DNA of 64,000 nt from Carettochelys insculpta (lineage: Eukaryota > Chordata > Testudines > Carettochelyidae): assembly GCF_033958435.1 (NCBI RefSeq), contig NC_134137.1, positions 176,465,501 to 176,529,500 on the forward strand, given 5' to 3'. The first letter of the stretch is position 1. Each line of letters opens with the position of its first letter. The notes beneath the pieces are model-generated. The model worked only from the letters and a program-made list of their open reading frames with translations, was not told the origin of the DNA and ran no database searches. Shown here in pieces: positions 23,966-34,870 of the stretch. A program made the translations under genes and the position numbers.

Positions 23966-24220
23966 GGCAGCGTCCACTGACTCCCTCAAAGCCTTTGGGG
24001 AGCGGTGGGCGCTGTCCAGGGTTCTCTGCTCGTTGCCCCCCTCTGGCTCCCTTGTTTTGAACCTTTGACCCCCCCCCCCACTCCCGTCCCTGCTCTCTTT
24101 TTAGTTGTCCCCCGAATTCATTCGGGGCCATGTTTTTTTAGTGGGTCCCCCCTCTTTTTGAGTGGGGCCTTTCAGTCAAGGGTGGGCTGTGCCCGCCCCC
24201 TTCCATGGTCTCCCAATAGG
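23966..24220. mobile_element. 255-bp insertion of unknown family in a CR1 tail
   Basis: The CR1 3' UTR is split and the 15 bases GCCAGTAGTACAAGG occur on both sides (23,951-23,965 and 24,221-24,235), which proves an insertion with target duplication. The insert is GC-rich and has a C11-13 run near 24,070, GGGGCCATG and TCAGTCAAGGGTGGGCTGTG. It has no inverted ends and no poly-A at either end. A weak B-box-like GGTTCAAAAC lies on the minus strand near 24,060. A 15-bp duplication fits target-primed retrotransposition, so a SINE or processed RNA is likelier than a DNA transposon. I do not recognise the family. Confidence 0.85.
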
Positions 24221-24295
24221 GCCAGTAGTACAAGGCACTGGGCTAGAGGATCTCCCAAGGTCCTTTCCAGTCCTGTGATTCTGATTCTGTGAAAA
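24221..24295 (+). mobile_element. CR1 LINE 3' end (copy B), after the insertion
   Basis: Continues the CR1 tail interrupted at 23,965: GGGCTAGAGGATCTCCCAAG, GGTCCTTTCCAGTCCTG, GATTCTGATTCTGTG. It ends where the second linker begins. Confidence 0.88.
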
Positions 24296-24296
24296 G

Positions 24297-25800
24297 TAAT
24301 TTGGAGTAAGCAGAAAGCAATATAGGGAATAGAAGAAATGACTAGCAAAGAAAGCCACAGCATGGAGATAAGAAAACATAAGACTAAAGTGAGAATTGCT
24401 AAGAGTCCAGCTGAATCACCTCTTTCCATGGAAATTAAAATAAATAAGTGAGCTTTAGTTATAAATAAAAAAGGATAATGAACAATGTAGTAAGGCACTA
24501 TGCAGTGTGGGTAGGAAGAAGATTAAGATAAACTAGGTATGGCCCCAAAACTAAATAAAGATTTATCTCCATTTTTCAATAACAATGCTAATATGGAATG
24601 TGTGCCTAAAGGAAACACAGCTGATAGAAATTAATGTCTACAAATGGAAATTACCACATCTGTGGTGGAAGAAAAATTTAAAGACCTTAATGCACTGAAA
24701 TCAGGGGGATTCAGTAATGCCTATCCTGGAATACAGAAAGAACAGCCACATGAGTATACATGCCCAGTGGCCAGGAGTTGTCATAAACCTACCTTTTTGG
24801 GAGTAGTACCATATGACTGGAGAAAAACTAATGTCATCCCTATATTGAAGGAAGGTAAAAATGTAATCTGGGAAATTACAGGCATGTCAGTCTGACCTCA
24901 GTACTGCAACATTCAAGGTGTTAGAGGGAATATTGAAAGAATTAACAGTTACACTCATAGAGGTAAAGGAGATGTAAAGCAACATGGTTTTACCAAAGGA
25001 AGAATATTGAAAGAAGTGCCACATGAGAATGCATGTCCAAGCAGTTAAACTGGGGGATCGAGGGATCAGTACAAACATTGTGAGTTTGCTGAACAGGAGA
25101 AAATAATTGATTGATTTAAAAATTGAATTGTCAATTTAAAAATTGAATTGTCAGACTGGAGAGATTACTAATGGAGTTCTTCATGGATTCATCATGGAAT
25201 AAATCTTGTTCAATATTTTAATCAATGACCTTGGCACCAAAAAAGAGTGCTAATGAAATATTCTGATGATACTGAGTTGAGAGGTACAGTCAGTACAAAA
25301 AAGGATTGGAATATTATATAGGAAGATCTGGATGACTCTGAATATCAGAGTGACAGAGAAGGGATGAAATTCAACGGCACTTAGGTTCTAATAATAAAAT
25401 ATTTTTTGCTACAAGCTCATCAGTTGGAAGTGACAAAGCAGAGAGACCTAGGCGTCTAGGTCAATCACGGAATGCCTACAAGCCACCATTCTAATGCAGA
25501 CAAATGTGATCTTGGAATATATTAAGTGAGGTATTTCCAGTAGTGATAGAGAAGTATTAATGCCATAGTATAAGACATTCGTAAACCCTCATTTAGAATA
25601 CTGTGTAGGAGTAAAATGAGAATTCTCATTGTTCATTCTGATAATCCGTGCTCAAGAAAAATTAATTTAAACTGGAAGACTTGCAGCAATTAGTATTGGA
25701 CTGATCAGAGTGATGGAGGCCCACCTTATTAGAGGAAATAGGAAGAACTTGGCGTGTTTAGTCCTACAAACAGAAAGCTGGGAGGAAACATACACTCACA
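24297..25800 (+). mobile_element. CR1 LINE, linker plus RT (copy B, decayed)
   Basis: Linker (AAAGCCACAGCATGGAGATA, AAAGTGAGAATTGCTA) followed by RT. The frame at 24,644-24,895 has FKDLNALKSGG and GVVPYDWRKTNVIPI. The later box reads SDDTE-like at 25,262 (TCTGATGATACTGAG). It then reads through the C-terminal region to about 25,790 (TTGGCGTGTTTAGTCC). A small tandem of AATTGATTTAAAAATTGAATTGTC lies at about 25,105-25,155. Stops and frameshifts throughout. Confidence 0.85.
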
Positions 25801-25802
25801 GA

Positions 25803-27110
25803 AGAATCATAGAAGATCATGGTTAGAAGAGACCTCAGGAGATCAGTTAGCCCAATCCCCTGCTCAAAGCAGGACCAAGCCCAACTAAGTCATCCCAGCC
25901 AGGGCTTTGTGAAGCCTAGCCTAAAACCTCTTAAGATGGAGTCTACCACCTCCCTAGGTAACCCATTCCAGTACTTCTTCTCCCTCCTAGTGAAATAGTT
26001 TTTCCGATTATCCAAATTATATCTCCTCCAGTGCAACTTGAGACCATCACTTTTTGCTCTGTCATCTGCCACCACTTAGAACAGCTTCTTTCCGTTCTCT
26101 TTGGAACCCCTTCTTTAGGAAGTTGAAGGCTGCTATCAACTTCCTCCTCACCCTTCTCTTCTGCAGACTAAATAAGCCAAGTTCTGCCAGCTTCCTTTCA
26201 TAAGTCATGTGCCTCAGCCTCCTAATCATTTTGTTGCTCTCTGCTGGACTCTCTCCAATTTGTTCACATCCTTTCTGTGGTGATAGGGCCAAAACTATAC
26301 ACAATACTCCAGATGAGTCCTCATTAGTGTTAAGAGAGAGGAAGAATCACTTCCTTAGATCTTCTGTCAGTACTCCTACAATTGCAGCCCAATCTGTCAT
26401 TAGCCTTGTCACCAACGCGGGCACATTGTTGACTTATATCCAGCTTCTTTTCCACTGTAATGCCAGGTCTTTTTTTCTGCAGAACTGCTGCTTAGAAAGT
26501 CGACTTAGCAGTGCATGGGATTCCTCCATCCTAAGTGCGGGACTCTGCATTATCCTCGCTAAACCACACTGGATTTCTTTTGGCCCAATCCTCCAATTTG
26601 TCTAGGTCACTCTGGACCCTATCCCTACCCTCTAGCATATCCACTTCTCCACCCCACTTAGTATCATCTGCAAACTTGCTGAGGGTGCAGTCCAACCCAT
26701 TATCCTGATCATTAATTAAGATCTTGTATAAAACCAACCCCAGGGGCATTCTGCTTGATATTGGCTGTCAGCAAGACAGCAAGGCATTGATCACCAGCTG
26801 TTGAGTCTGATGATCCATCCAGCCTTCCTTCGTATAGCCTATTCATCCAATCCATATTTCTTTAACTTGTTGGCAAGAATACCGTGGGAGACCATAACAA
26901 AAGCTTTGCTAAATTCAAGATATATTATCAAAGGAGGCTATTGGATTTGTCAGGAGTGATTTGCCCTTGCTGAATCCATCTTGACTAATCCTTATCACCT
27001 TCCCTTCCTCCAAGGGTTTCATAGTGGATTTCTTGAGGACCTGATCCATGATTTTTCCAGGGACTAAGATGAGGCTGACTGGTCTGTACTTATATGGATG
27101 GTATGATTGA
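25803..27110 (-). mobile_element. CR1 LINE, RT to 3' end
   Basis: Minus-oriented CR1. Its tail (plus-strand AGAATCATAGAAGATCATGG) sits at 25,803, only a few bases from the end of the plus CR1. Reading inward come the 3' part with CAGCCAGGGCTTTGTGAAGC, the C-terminal region (26,304-25,890: MIRRLRHMTYERKLAELGLF), the RT box (26,749-26,531: LSKFADDTKWGG), and upstream RT near 27,136-26,915 (YKYRPVSL). It is the longest CR1 copy in the window. The RT box is intact but stops and shifts elsewhere kill it. Confidence 0.93.
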
Positions 27111-27114
27111 GCTC

Positions 27115-28053
27115 TATAAATAAGTAAGTGATGCAAATACTAGGGGGAGTGAACAGCTATTTAAGGTAATGGACAATGTTGGCACAAAAACAAATGGATA
27201 TTCACAGGCCATGAACACATTCAGACTGAAAATTAGAAGGGTGTTTGTAATCATCAGAGGAGTGAGGTTCAGGAATAGTTTCCCAGTAGTACTTGCAGGG
27301 GCAAACTTAAGAGAGAACTGGATAGATTTGAGAGCAGTTGTGTGACAGGATTTTTGTGAGGGTGGGGAAAGCAAGGATCAACAGCTATGTAACTCAATTC
27401 CAGTTTGTCTTACGTTCCCAAAGCTCATGCTTCAGCCGTGGGATGGACAGCCATCGTGGGCCCCACTGCAAGGTGAGAGGGGGGCCTGGCTCTGTGTCCC
27501 CCGAAGGGGTATGGCCTAGGACAGCCAGTCTTTATCACAGCTCAGATTGTGTCTCTGGCCTCCCCTGACACAGCTGCAGGAGTGGTGGAGCTGCGCCGTG
27601 GTGGCAGTTCATAGGGACCCATGGCTCCACCTAACACTGCTGCCAAAGCAGCAATGGCAACAGCTCCTGTCTCCTTTGAAACACTAGGCCCCTGTGCAAC
27701 CGCCCCACTTGTCATCCCCTTCCCCACCGCCAGCACACATGGCTGCCAGGTTTTAGCCGGCCACTGGCAGGAATCAGGAGGGGTCTGTTTCCCTCCCACC
27801 TGCCAGCATCTCCTCCCTCTAAGCTCTAAAGCACCAGACATGGCCTCAGCTGGACATCGGACTCCAGGGCACATTGGCTGTGAGATGGTGCTGAGCGTTC
27901 TCTCTCTGATGTTTGGTTGGCTGGTTCTACTTTCAGTTGGTAGGTTTAGCAAGCAGGTGCTGGGTGGGGTTTAGTGGCCTGTAGTATACAGGAGGTCAGC
28001 CTAGATAACTTAGTGACCCCTTCTGGCCTTAAATTCTATTATGCTCTGACTCA
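27115..28053 (+). mobile_element. CR1 LINE 3' part, plus, with GC-rich interruption
   Basis: CR1 ORF2 C-terminus and UTR at 27,140-27,360 (ACAAATGGATATTCACAGGCC, AACCATCAGAGG-like GTAATCATCAGAGGAGTGAG), and a typical tail at 27,985-28,045 (GGAGGTCAGCCTAGATAACT, TCTGGCCTTAAATTCTATT). Between them about 600 bp is GC-rich and includes another repeat at 27,540-27,745. Whether tail and body belong to one copy is inferred. Confidence 0.75.
27540..27745 (-). repeat. GC-rich interspersed repeat (CCTGGGCCCAGCATTTCAAAG family)
   Basis: Its reverse complement matches the block at 40,085-40,390: GGGCGGTTGCACAGGGGCC, TAGTGTTTCAAAGGAGAC, GCTGTTGCCATTGCTGCTTT. It is inserted within, or next to, the CR1. 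No coding sense on either strand. Confidence 0.7.
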
Positions 28054-28934
28054 AATAACCCCCAGGATGAATTTTTTTGATGGGCTTCCAGGATGCACAG
28101 ATATTTTCTAAAATATTTTGTTTCTGCAGGGACTGCAGAAAATTGTGGAATGAAAACAAAAACAGAGAGCAACCGCCAGAGGGAGATTCTTTTGTTGCAC
28201 ACACATGACTTTTCTGCAAGTGCTACTGATTTGTTCTATTAAGAATCTAATTTGATCCCTCGATGAATGTAATCAAAAAAAAAATCTACACAAATACAGC
28301 TCCAGAGCAGCACAGCAAAAAAGGGCTAGGAAGGGATGAGTTGTGTGAGATTCATCTCCTTTGCTGCTATGCTGATTGCCAGAGCTTTGTCAAACACGGA
28401 TTACAGATTTTGCATACTTCAGAGAAAAAAAAACCTCACAATAAATGGAAGACGAAAACATGGTTAGTCCAAACTCAGTTTACACACATGTTGAAAAAAA
28501 CAAATTTAAAATAACCTGTAGAAAAATAGATTGTCAATTCTAGACTTTTTTAACATTGGAGGAGATCAGCTATAACTGCAGCTTCACAGTAACTCAGATC
28601 TAGTAGTCTGACAATAACATTGGTTTTATTGTCAAATTCTCCTACAGAACATAGACTTTATAAGCTCTGCATAAAGACCGCCTCTCATATTCACCCCCAT
28701 CCTATCCGAAGGATGACTTACTTAAGCTTCATTTTTCCTTACCTCTGCAGTGCTACACAATGCTGGACAGATGCAAAGTGCTCTCTCCAACAGACAAGAA
28801 ATAAATATGGAGATTGAACAGCAGCATGATTTTAAAAAAAATGTTTGAAGCTTTTTTTTCTGTTCAAGAAAGCCAACAATCTTTAAAAACATAGAGGGCA
28901 TAACCCTGCTAAGATGGGGTTATCATCTAGTTTA
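28054..28934. other. No recognised feature
   Basis: A-rich stretches; no supported gene. Confidence 0.45.
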
Positions 28935-28942
28935 TATTCATT

Positions 28943-29166
28943 CAGTAAGTATCAGAGAGGTAGCCATGTTCGTCTGTATCTTCGAGAACAACAAGAAGTC
29001 TTGTGGCACCTTATAGACTAACAGATATTTTGGAGCATAAGCTTTCGTGGGCAAAGACCAGCTTCATCAGATGTCCAGTCCTGTATTTGATGAAGCAAGT
29101 CTTTGCCCATGGAAGCTTATGCTCCAAAATATCTGTTAGTCCATAAGGTGCCACGGGACTTCTTGT
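28943..29166 (-). mobile_element. PLE-derived hairpin (family P1) with 8-bp target duplication
   Basis: Flanked by TATTCATT at 28,935-28,942 and 29,167-29,174. On the minus strand it starts with a partial inverted arm (ACAAGAAGTCCCGTGGCACC), turns near 29,075-29,085, and ends with the complete tail (AGACGAACATGGCTACCTCT then CTGATACTTAC). Arms share GGAGCATAAGCTT, AAGACTTGC-type and ATATTTTGGAGCATAAGC blocks. The sequence matches the 3' end of PLE copy 1. Confidence 0.93.
29028..29075 (-). ncRNA. Hammerhead-ribozyme-like motif in PLE hairpin
   Basis: In the complete (minus) arm: CUGAUGA at 29,070-29,064, GAAA at 29,046-29,043, stem III AGC-UUAU-GCU and C17 at 29,033. Stem II GCUGG/CCCAC keeps three of five pairs, and stem I is weak. 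In the opposite arm the core is broken (UUGAUGA and GGAA), so only the sense arm kept it. Confidence 0.55.
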
Positions 29167-29174
29167 TATTCATT

Positions 29175-30385
29175 TAAAAAGTGACTTGAAGTATCAACTA
29201 AACAGCTATTTCCAATCATAAGAGAAGCTACATTCAAACTGTAGCACAGGTAGCTGATTTATGATCAGGTGTCATGTATAGGTATTTTCATTGCTTTATG
29301 TTCATTGCAAATGCAAGTAAACCTCCAAGAGAGCATTGTAATATGCATGGCAATGTAAAATGTATTTGTTGTCTTTGGCCAATAAAAGCTATTTTCCCTG
29401 AAGTGTTGCAAGAAGGTCAATTGTGTTGATGACACACTTTGCGCTATTCCAACTCAGTATTTATTTCTAATAAATAAGCTACTTACCCCTACCAGAGAAG
29501 CTGATCATTCAAGTTTATATTACACATAGCTTTGTCTTTATAATAGAATGAATAGCCTGACCAATGAAACAAAAGCTAAAGTGGTGGCTTTTGTAGCAAA
29601 ATTACAGAATAACAAGATGTGCATGGAAATAGGGATATTATCTGTGATGCACATGGGACTAGGACACTCCCTGGAAACCAGACAACTACAGCCGCAGTCA
29701 TTTCCAATGATGTAGCAAATTCCCTAAGCACGAGTCTGAAGCATGCAAGTGAGACCATGCTTGAGGGAAAAAGATGACCGATTTTTGACTGGATGGTTGA
29801 CCAAACTCTCAGATTCATTTTTAAGCGAGTCTATTTGATAATTCATCAAGTTCTGAATTTTTTATGCAGAGAGATAGGAAAATGGGGAAATTATTATTTT
29901 GCTTTAATTTCAGTCAAGCAGGACTTTTCCATAACATCATATAATGTTAGATCATTCTAAAAAAATTCTTGCACCAATATTCTGACATCAGACCATACAT
30001 CTTTCCATTTCAAACATCCACAAAGATAGAAAGCTGGCTCCCTAGACCATGGCTATGATCTCAAAAGATTTTGAAGTTAGTTAGCATAGTTTTGTGTGTA
30101 CTACTGGGAAATTTCAAGAAATGGGAGAGTCTGAAGTGGAACAAAAACAATTCCTATTAATACTATTTAAAGAAGAACTTCTGATACAGTGATATTCTAA
30201 TCACCTGTAAAGCAGCACAAGTGGTGGAGTAGTCTTCCATAGTTATCATTTCTCATGAGCTCTAGGACAAGATTTGCTCATTTCCCCATAAAGAATACCA
30301 AAATTGTAAGCTGTGGATTTTAATATTAAGTTGGGTCCCTTCCTTTTGGCTCTGGCACTATGTTTAAAATTAAAATTCTGCAACT
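29175..30385. other. No recognised feature
   Basis: No gene or repeat supported. Confidence 0.45.
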
Positions 30386-30684
30386 AGGGACTTATCTACA
30401 CTACTTGCGCCCATCAAACTGACTTACGCAACTTCACCTGCATAAACAGCATAGCATGCAGCTACACAAATACATAGGAAAAGTACTGAATGTGGCGCAA
30501 GGTAAGGCTGGTGGAGGTTGTTCTTCTATCGAATCCAACTACTCTTCTTGTCCTGCTGAAGTACTGGAGTCAACAGGAGAGCACTTGGAGATTAATTTAT
30601 CTGGTCCAAGCAAACACGATAAAGAGACCACCAGTGGATTGATCACTGCAAAATCAATCCCTAGTGTAGTGAAGAGCAGCCCTT
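30386..30684. mobile_element. MITE (AGGGACTTATCTACACTAC type), decayed
   Basis: The left end AGGGACTTATCTACACTAC pairs loosely with the right end CTAGTGTAGTGAAGAGCAGCCCTT. Interior blocks (TACGCAACTTCACCTGCATAA, GAGTCAACAGGAGAGCACTT) resemble a known sauropsid MITE layout. The 76-codon plus frame inside (30,456-30,686) is accidental. Confidence 0.65.
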
Positions 30685-31629
30685 AAACAGAGGCAAAAGT
30701 TTCTGAAAGTGAGTATGCCAAGATAAGTGCCAATATTCACCATTTGGCATCCATGCAAAATTGTCCTGATTTTCCATAGGCACTAAGCCCTGGCAGCTCC
30801 CACTATGTTTTAAAACAGTAGGGGCCCTGGGTTTCTAAGTAAAATTACCATCATCAGGATGCTTACTTCAAACATTTTAACCATAGTCAACACTTCTTTC
30901 AATGAAAGACAAGATACTACAAAATACAGCCAACTTCTGTATTGTCACTGCAGAGCAAAAGTTATACATATTTGCTTTTCTCATTATGTGAAAGAGCAGA
31001 TGTGTGGAGTAAGAAGGTGTCATTTCCAGATCGCAGGTGTTCTTAACATTTGGTCCAAAAAAAAAAGAATGGCTTATCTGAAGTGGTGATTGAACTCACT
31101 GCCTGCACCAGTAAGAAGATAACATGCTAGCATACTAGGGCTAGCTCTTCAGAACAGCTCCCCAGCACCACTGCTCAGGCAGACAGGAACAAGCCTTCCT
31201 GAAAGCTGCCCTTAGCATTAATAGTACTTGTTGGGGGCGGGGGGAGCCACACATAAATCACATCTGTAATGACAGTGATAAATGGCAACATCCTTGTGCA
31301 TCTCCTTCCTTCCAAAGATATCACACAGAGCAGCCACCAAAGCTGTGATCACAGGTCTCTCTCCATACTTTTGGAGGCAAACACTAAGTCCTAATGTCTG
31401 AAGATGTCCTTAGAGAAAACACTTGGTGTATCTTGCAGAGTGTCCTAGAATGGTAGCATTAATTTTATGCATAAGCCTATGAGTTTCACAATAAATTAAA
31501 AACACTTCCTGAATCCATTTGTTTCCAAATTCCCTGGTTTAACCTCATTGATCCTGGTTCTGATGGCAAAACTAAAACATTCCAATGTATTTGAAAATTA
31601 ACTTTGAAATGTTTACACAACCCTACAGT
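30685..31629. other. No recognised feature
   Basis: No gene or repeat supported; A9 run near 31,058. Confidence 0.45.
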
Positions 31630-33140
31630 CAGTCTATAGTCAGTAGATGGAAGGAACACTTTGAAGAACAAGTGAACCACCCTGTCCACATAGAGCCTCT
31701 GGAGTTATCGCCTGCAAATAAACAGCAACAGACCTAGAAAAGAAGAAATCAGAAAAGCCATTGCCCGTTTCAAGAGTGGAAAAGCACCTGGTCCAGACAG
31801 CATCCCAGCAGAAACAATCAAGGCAGGTAGTGAGGCATCGGTCAACATGATGAGTAATCTATTCGGGAAAATTTGGGACACTCAGGAGATCCCACAAGAC
31901 TGGAAACATGGCTACTTTATTTAGCTTCCCAAGGAAGGCAACCTGAAGGAATGCAAGAATTGAAGGGCATCACATTACTGTCTATTCCAAGAAAAGTGTT
32001 CACTAGGATTCTCTTGGAGAGAAAGATGACAGAAATTGATAGACAGCTCAAGGAAGAACAGTCTGGCTTTTGAAGCAAAAGATCTTGTACTGACTAAATT
32101 GCAACTCTCAGAGTGGTCACAGAACCGTTGCTTGAGTGAAGCTGCCCCCATCCATAATCTACAAGACTTTGAAAATATCTTCGACAGCATTGATACGGAC
32201 ACTTTGTGGAAACTGCTGCAACACCATGGCATCCCATCCAAAATTATTAACCTGATCCATTCAATTCATGAACCCTTGACATGCCAAGTTATTCACAATG
32301 ATATTTTGACAGAATCCTTCAGCGTACTCTCGGGACTGCGACAAGGATGCCTATTGTCACCTTTCCTGTTCTTGATCACAGCAGACTGGATTACAAACAG
32401 GACAACAGATAGTCATCAAAAGAGCATTCAGTGGACACTGTTCAAACAGCTAGAGGACATTGATTTAGTTGACAAAGTCTCCCTCCTTTCACACCAACAT
32501 GAAAGTATAGAAGAGAAGGTCACAACACTAGACAAAATTGTGTCATTGACTAGACTGATCATTAACAAGGAAAAAAACAAGACAATAAGGCTCAACCAGT
32601 CCATCAACAACACCATCGCACTGGGAGGGGATATTCTGGAAGATGTGGAGCAGTTAACCTGCTTGGGGAGTATTCTGGGCAGAGAGGAAGGAACAGACAA
32701 GGATATTAGTGCCAGAATACGGAAAGCAACAGCTGCATTCAAGACTCTTCATCCCATATGGAGCTCACAAGTAATATCTGTGAAGATGAAACTGCAGATC
32801 TTCAACACAAATGTAAAGAGTGTGCTCTTGTAGAGATGCAAAACCTGGTGTACTAAAAAGTCTTCAAATCACAAGCTACAGACATTCATAAACAGATGCC
32901 TGAGGTACATCCTTCACATCAAATGGCAAGACTTGGTCACAAAGGAGGAGCTTTGGAACAGAGTAAGACAAGAACCACTTGATGATCACATCAAGAGGAG
33001 AAGGTGAGGGTGACTACTATACCACACATGGATTCCCTGACTAGGGCAAGAATGCAGGATCTGGCTCAGAATTTCTACAGGAAGTGATCACCAGGAGCTA
33101 CAGCATTCCAAAGTTCTGCTCTGGGAAGTCCAACACTGAT
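31630..33140 (+). mobile_element. RTE-type LINE, RT part, 5'-truncated
   Basis: Plus-strand remnant of a LINE of the RTE kind (related to proteins often annotated craniofacial development protein 2-like). It starts in the pre-RT region (WKEHFEEQVNHP) and continues through KSGKAPGPDSIPAE to the post-RT domain, ending near 33,140. No target duplication could be fixed. Confidence 0.85.
31750..32833 (+). pseudogene. RTE reverse transcriptase, broken
   Basis: The RT begins with ARFKSGKAPGPDSIPAETIK and QEIPQDWKH, with the frame broken around 31,920-32,060. The longest open part, 32,036-32,833 (265 codons), holds FDSIDTDTLWKLLQHHGIP (motif 3), LRQGCLLSPFLF (motif 4) and LTCLGSILGR. The catalytic F-A-DD box is replaced by LVDK (about 32,465-32,476), so the enzyme is dead even where the frame is open. 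A stop at 32,831 precedes the post-RT pattern NRCLRYILHIKWQDLVT. Confidence 0.88.
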
Positions 33141-33182
33141 GTGACACAGATTAAGTGTCCTTCAAGAAAGACAGAGCTAAGG

Positions 33183-33338
33183 CCAGATGCACACAATGAA
33201 CTCGTGTCAATATAAAAATGTCCCTCAGAGGTGTGAAAAATTCAGAGCCCTGAGTGATACAGCTATACTGACCGACACTACCCCTGGGTATGAGCATCAA
33301 TATCATAACAGAAAGTTATTTTTCCCACATCAGCATAA
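33183..33338 (+). mobile_element. MITE fragment (sauropsid GTCGGC type), left part
   Basis: AGGCCAGATGCACACAATG, CCTCAGAGGTGTGAAAAATT, CCTGAGTGATACAGCTATACTGACC: the left part of the same MITE type as 7,877-8,148. Its continuation (ACTGCATCTCCCAGAGTTG, ATTAACTACC) forms the outer 60 bases of the palindrome at 33,339. Confidence 0.65.
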
Positions 33339-33868
33339 CTACTGCATCTCCCAGAGTTGAATTAACTACCTTGTGGGAGAAGCTCTTCTCAAAGTACAGT
33401 AGGGCTGTCATGGCAGACCTTTAAGTGCGGACCTTTCCTAAAACTCTGAACTCTTGTCTTCTGTGTCAGGGCTTCAGTGAGATACAAACTACCTTTAAAG
33501 CTATATATCATGAACTCAGAGACGGTTTACACCAAGGAGGAAGCCAAAGTCTGAACTGTGTTTTCCCATTGTATAATCAGCACCAGGGGATGCTGTTGTC
33601 TCAATCCTAATTGCATCACCCTTGGTGCTGATTATACAATGGGAAAACACAGTTCAGACTTTGGCTTCTTCCTTGGTGTAAACAGTCTCTGATTCATGAT
33701 ATATAGTTTTAAAGGTAGTTTGTATCTCACCAAAGCCCTGACACAGAAGACAAGAGTTCAGAGTTTTAGGAAAGGTCCGCACTTAAAGGTCTGCCATGAA
33801 GGTGCTAATGTACTTTGGGGAGAGATTCTCCCACTAGGTAGTTAATTCAACTCTGGGAGATGCAGTAG
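33339..33868. repeat. 530-bp near-perfect palindrome
   Basis: Left arm 33,339-33,593 and right arm 33,613-33,868 are reverse complements with a 19-base loop and about 92% identity by eye. The ends are CTACTGCATCTCCCAGAG and CTCTGGGAGATGCAGTAG; the centre is flanked by ATAATCAGCACCA and TGGTGCTGATTAT. The outer 60 bases of the left arm belong to a MITE, but the rest is not part of it, so the inversion copied across a repeat boundary. The right arm runs directly into the truncated 5' side of PLE copy 1. The 61-codon frame at 33,425-33,610 is accidental. Confidence 0.95.
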
Positions 33869-33879
33869 CCAACATTTTT

Positions 33880-34870
33880 ATGGCTGACCCGGAACAACGC
33901 TTTGTTAGTTCTCATCCCCTAGCATCCCTCCTCTACCTGCGCTACACTGATGACATCTTCATCATCTGGACCCACGGGAAGGAGGCTCTTGAAGAGTTCC
34001 ACCGTGACTTCAACAGTTTCCACCCCACCATCAACCCTAGCCTGAACCAGTCCACACAAGAGATTCACTTCCTGGACACTACTGTGCAGATAAGCACTGC
34101 TCACATAAATACCACCCTATACCGAAAACCCACAGACTGCTACGCTTACCTACACGCCTCCACCTTCCATCCAGGGCACACTACATGATCCATTGTTTAT
34201 AGCCAGGCACTAAGGTACAACTGTATTTGCTCTGATCCATCAGACACAGACAAACAACTACAAGACCTTTACCAAGCTTTCCTCAAACTACAATACCCAC
34301 CTAAGGAAGTGAGGAAACAGATTGATAGAGCCAGACAGGTACCCAGAAGCCACCTGCTACAAGACAGGCCTCACAAGGACAACAAGAGAACACCACTGAC
34401 CATCACATACAGCCTCTACCTAAGGCCTCTCCAGCGCATCATCAGTGATCTGCAACCCACCCTGAACAATAATCTTTCACTCTCACAGACCTTGGGAGGC
34501 AGGCCTGTCCTCGCATACAGACAGCCTGCCAACCTTAAACAAATCCTCACCAGCCACTACAAATCACAAACCAGTGACTCTAGGCCTTGAACCAGCCCCT
34601 GCAACGGTCCTCGCTGCCAACTCTGCTCACATATCTACACCAGTGACATCATCACAGGACCTAACATCAACTATACCATTGGGGCTCCTTTACCTGCACA
34701 TTTACTAATATAATATAGGCCATCATGTGCCAGCAATGCCCCACTGCAAGTTACATTGGCCAAACTGGACAGTCTCTCCATAAAAGAATAAATGGACGTA
34801 AATCGGACATCAGGAATGGTAATGTACAGAAGCCGGTGGGTGAACATTTCAATCTCCCTGGACACTGAGT
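33880..34870 (+). pseudogene. PLE RT-GIY-YIG polyprotein, copy 1
   Basis: PLEs encode one protein with an RT related to telomerase and a C-terminal GIY-YIG nuclease that nicks the target. Here the frame opens at RT motif C, LRYTDDIFIIW (both aspartates kept), followed by the thumb pattern QEIHFLDTTVQI and TTLYRKPTD. A TGA at 34,186 replaces what was probably an arginine codon (CpG decay), and the same frame goes on to TGA at 34,588 (LRPLQRIISDLQP, RPVLAYRQP). The cysteine-rich CQLCSHIY linker follows. After a frameshift before 34,725 comes the nuclease CPTASYIGQTGQSLHKRING with KPVGEHFNLPGH. Inactive. Confidence 0.92.

Noticed and set aside
27542..27974. Overlapping 117- and 136-codon frames
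   Set aside because: Lie in a GC-rich interspersed repeat that recurs in reverse at 40.1 kb; frames on both strands are compositional.
25803..28053. Twin-priming inversion of a single CR1
   Set aside because: Both the minus and the plus part carry their own CR1 3' ends, so they are two insertions.
33339..33868. CRISPR-like or attachment-site structure
   Set aside because: Only one inverted pair, no regularly spaced direct repeats; the genome is eukaryotic.
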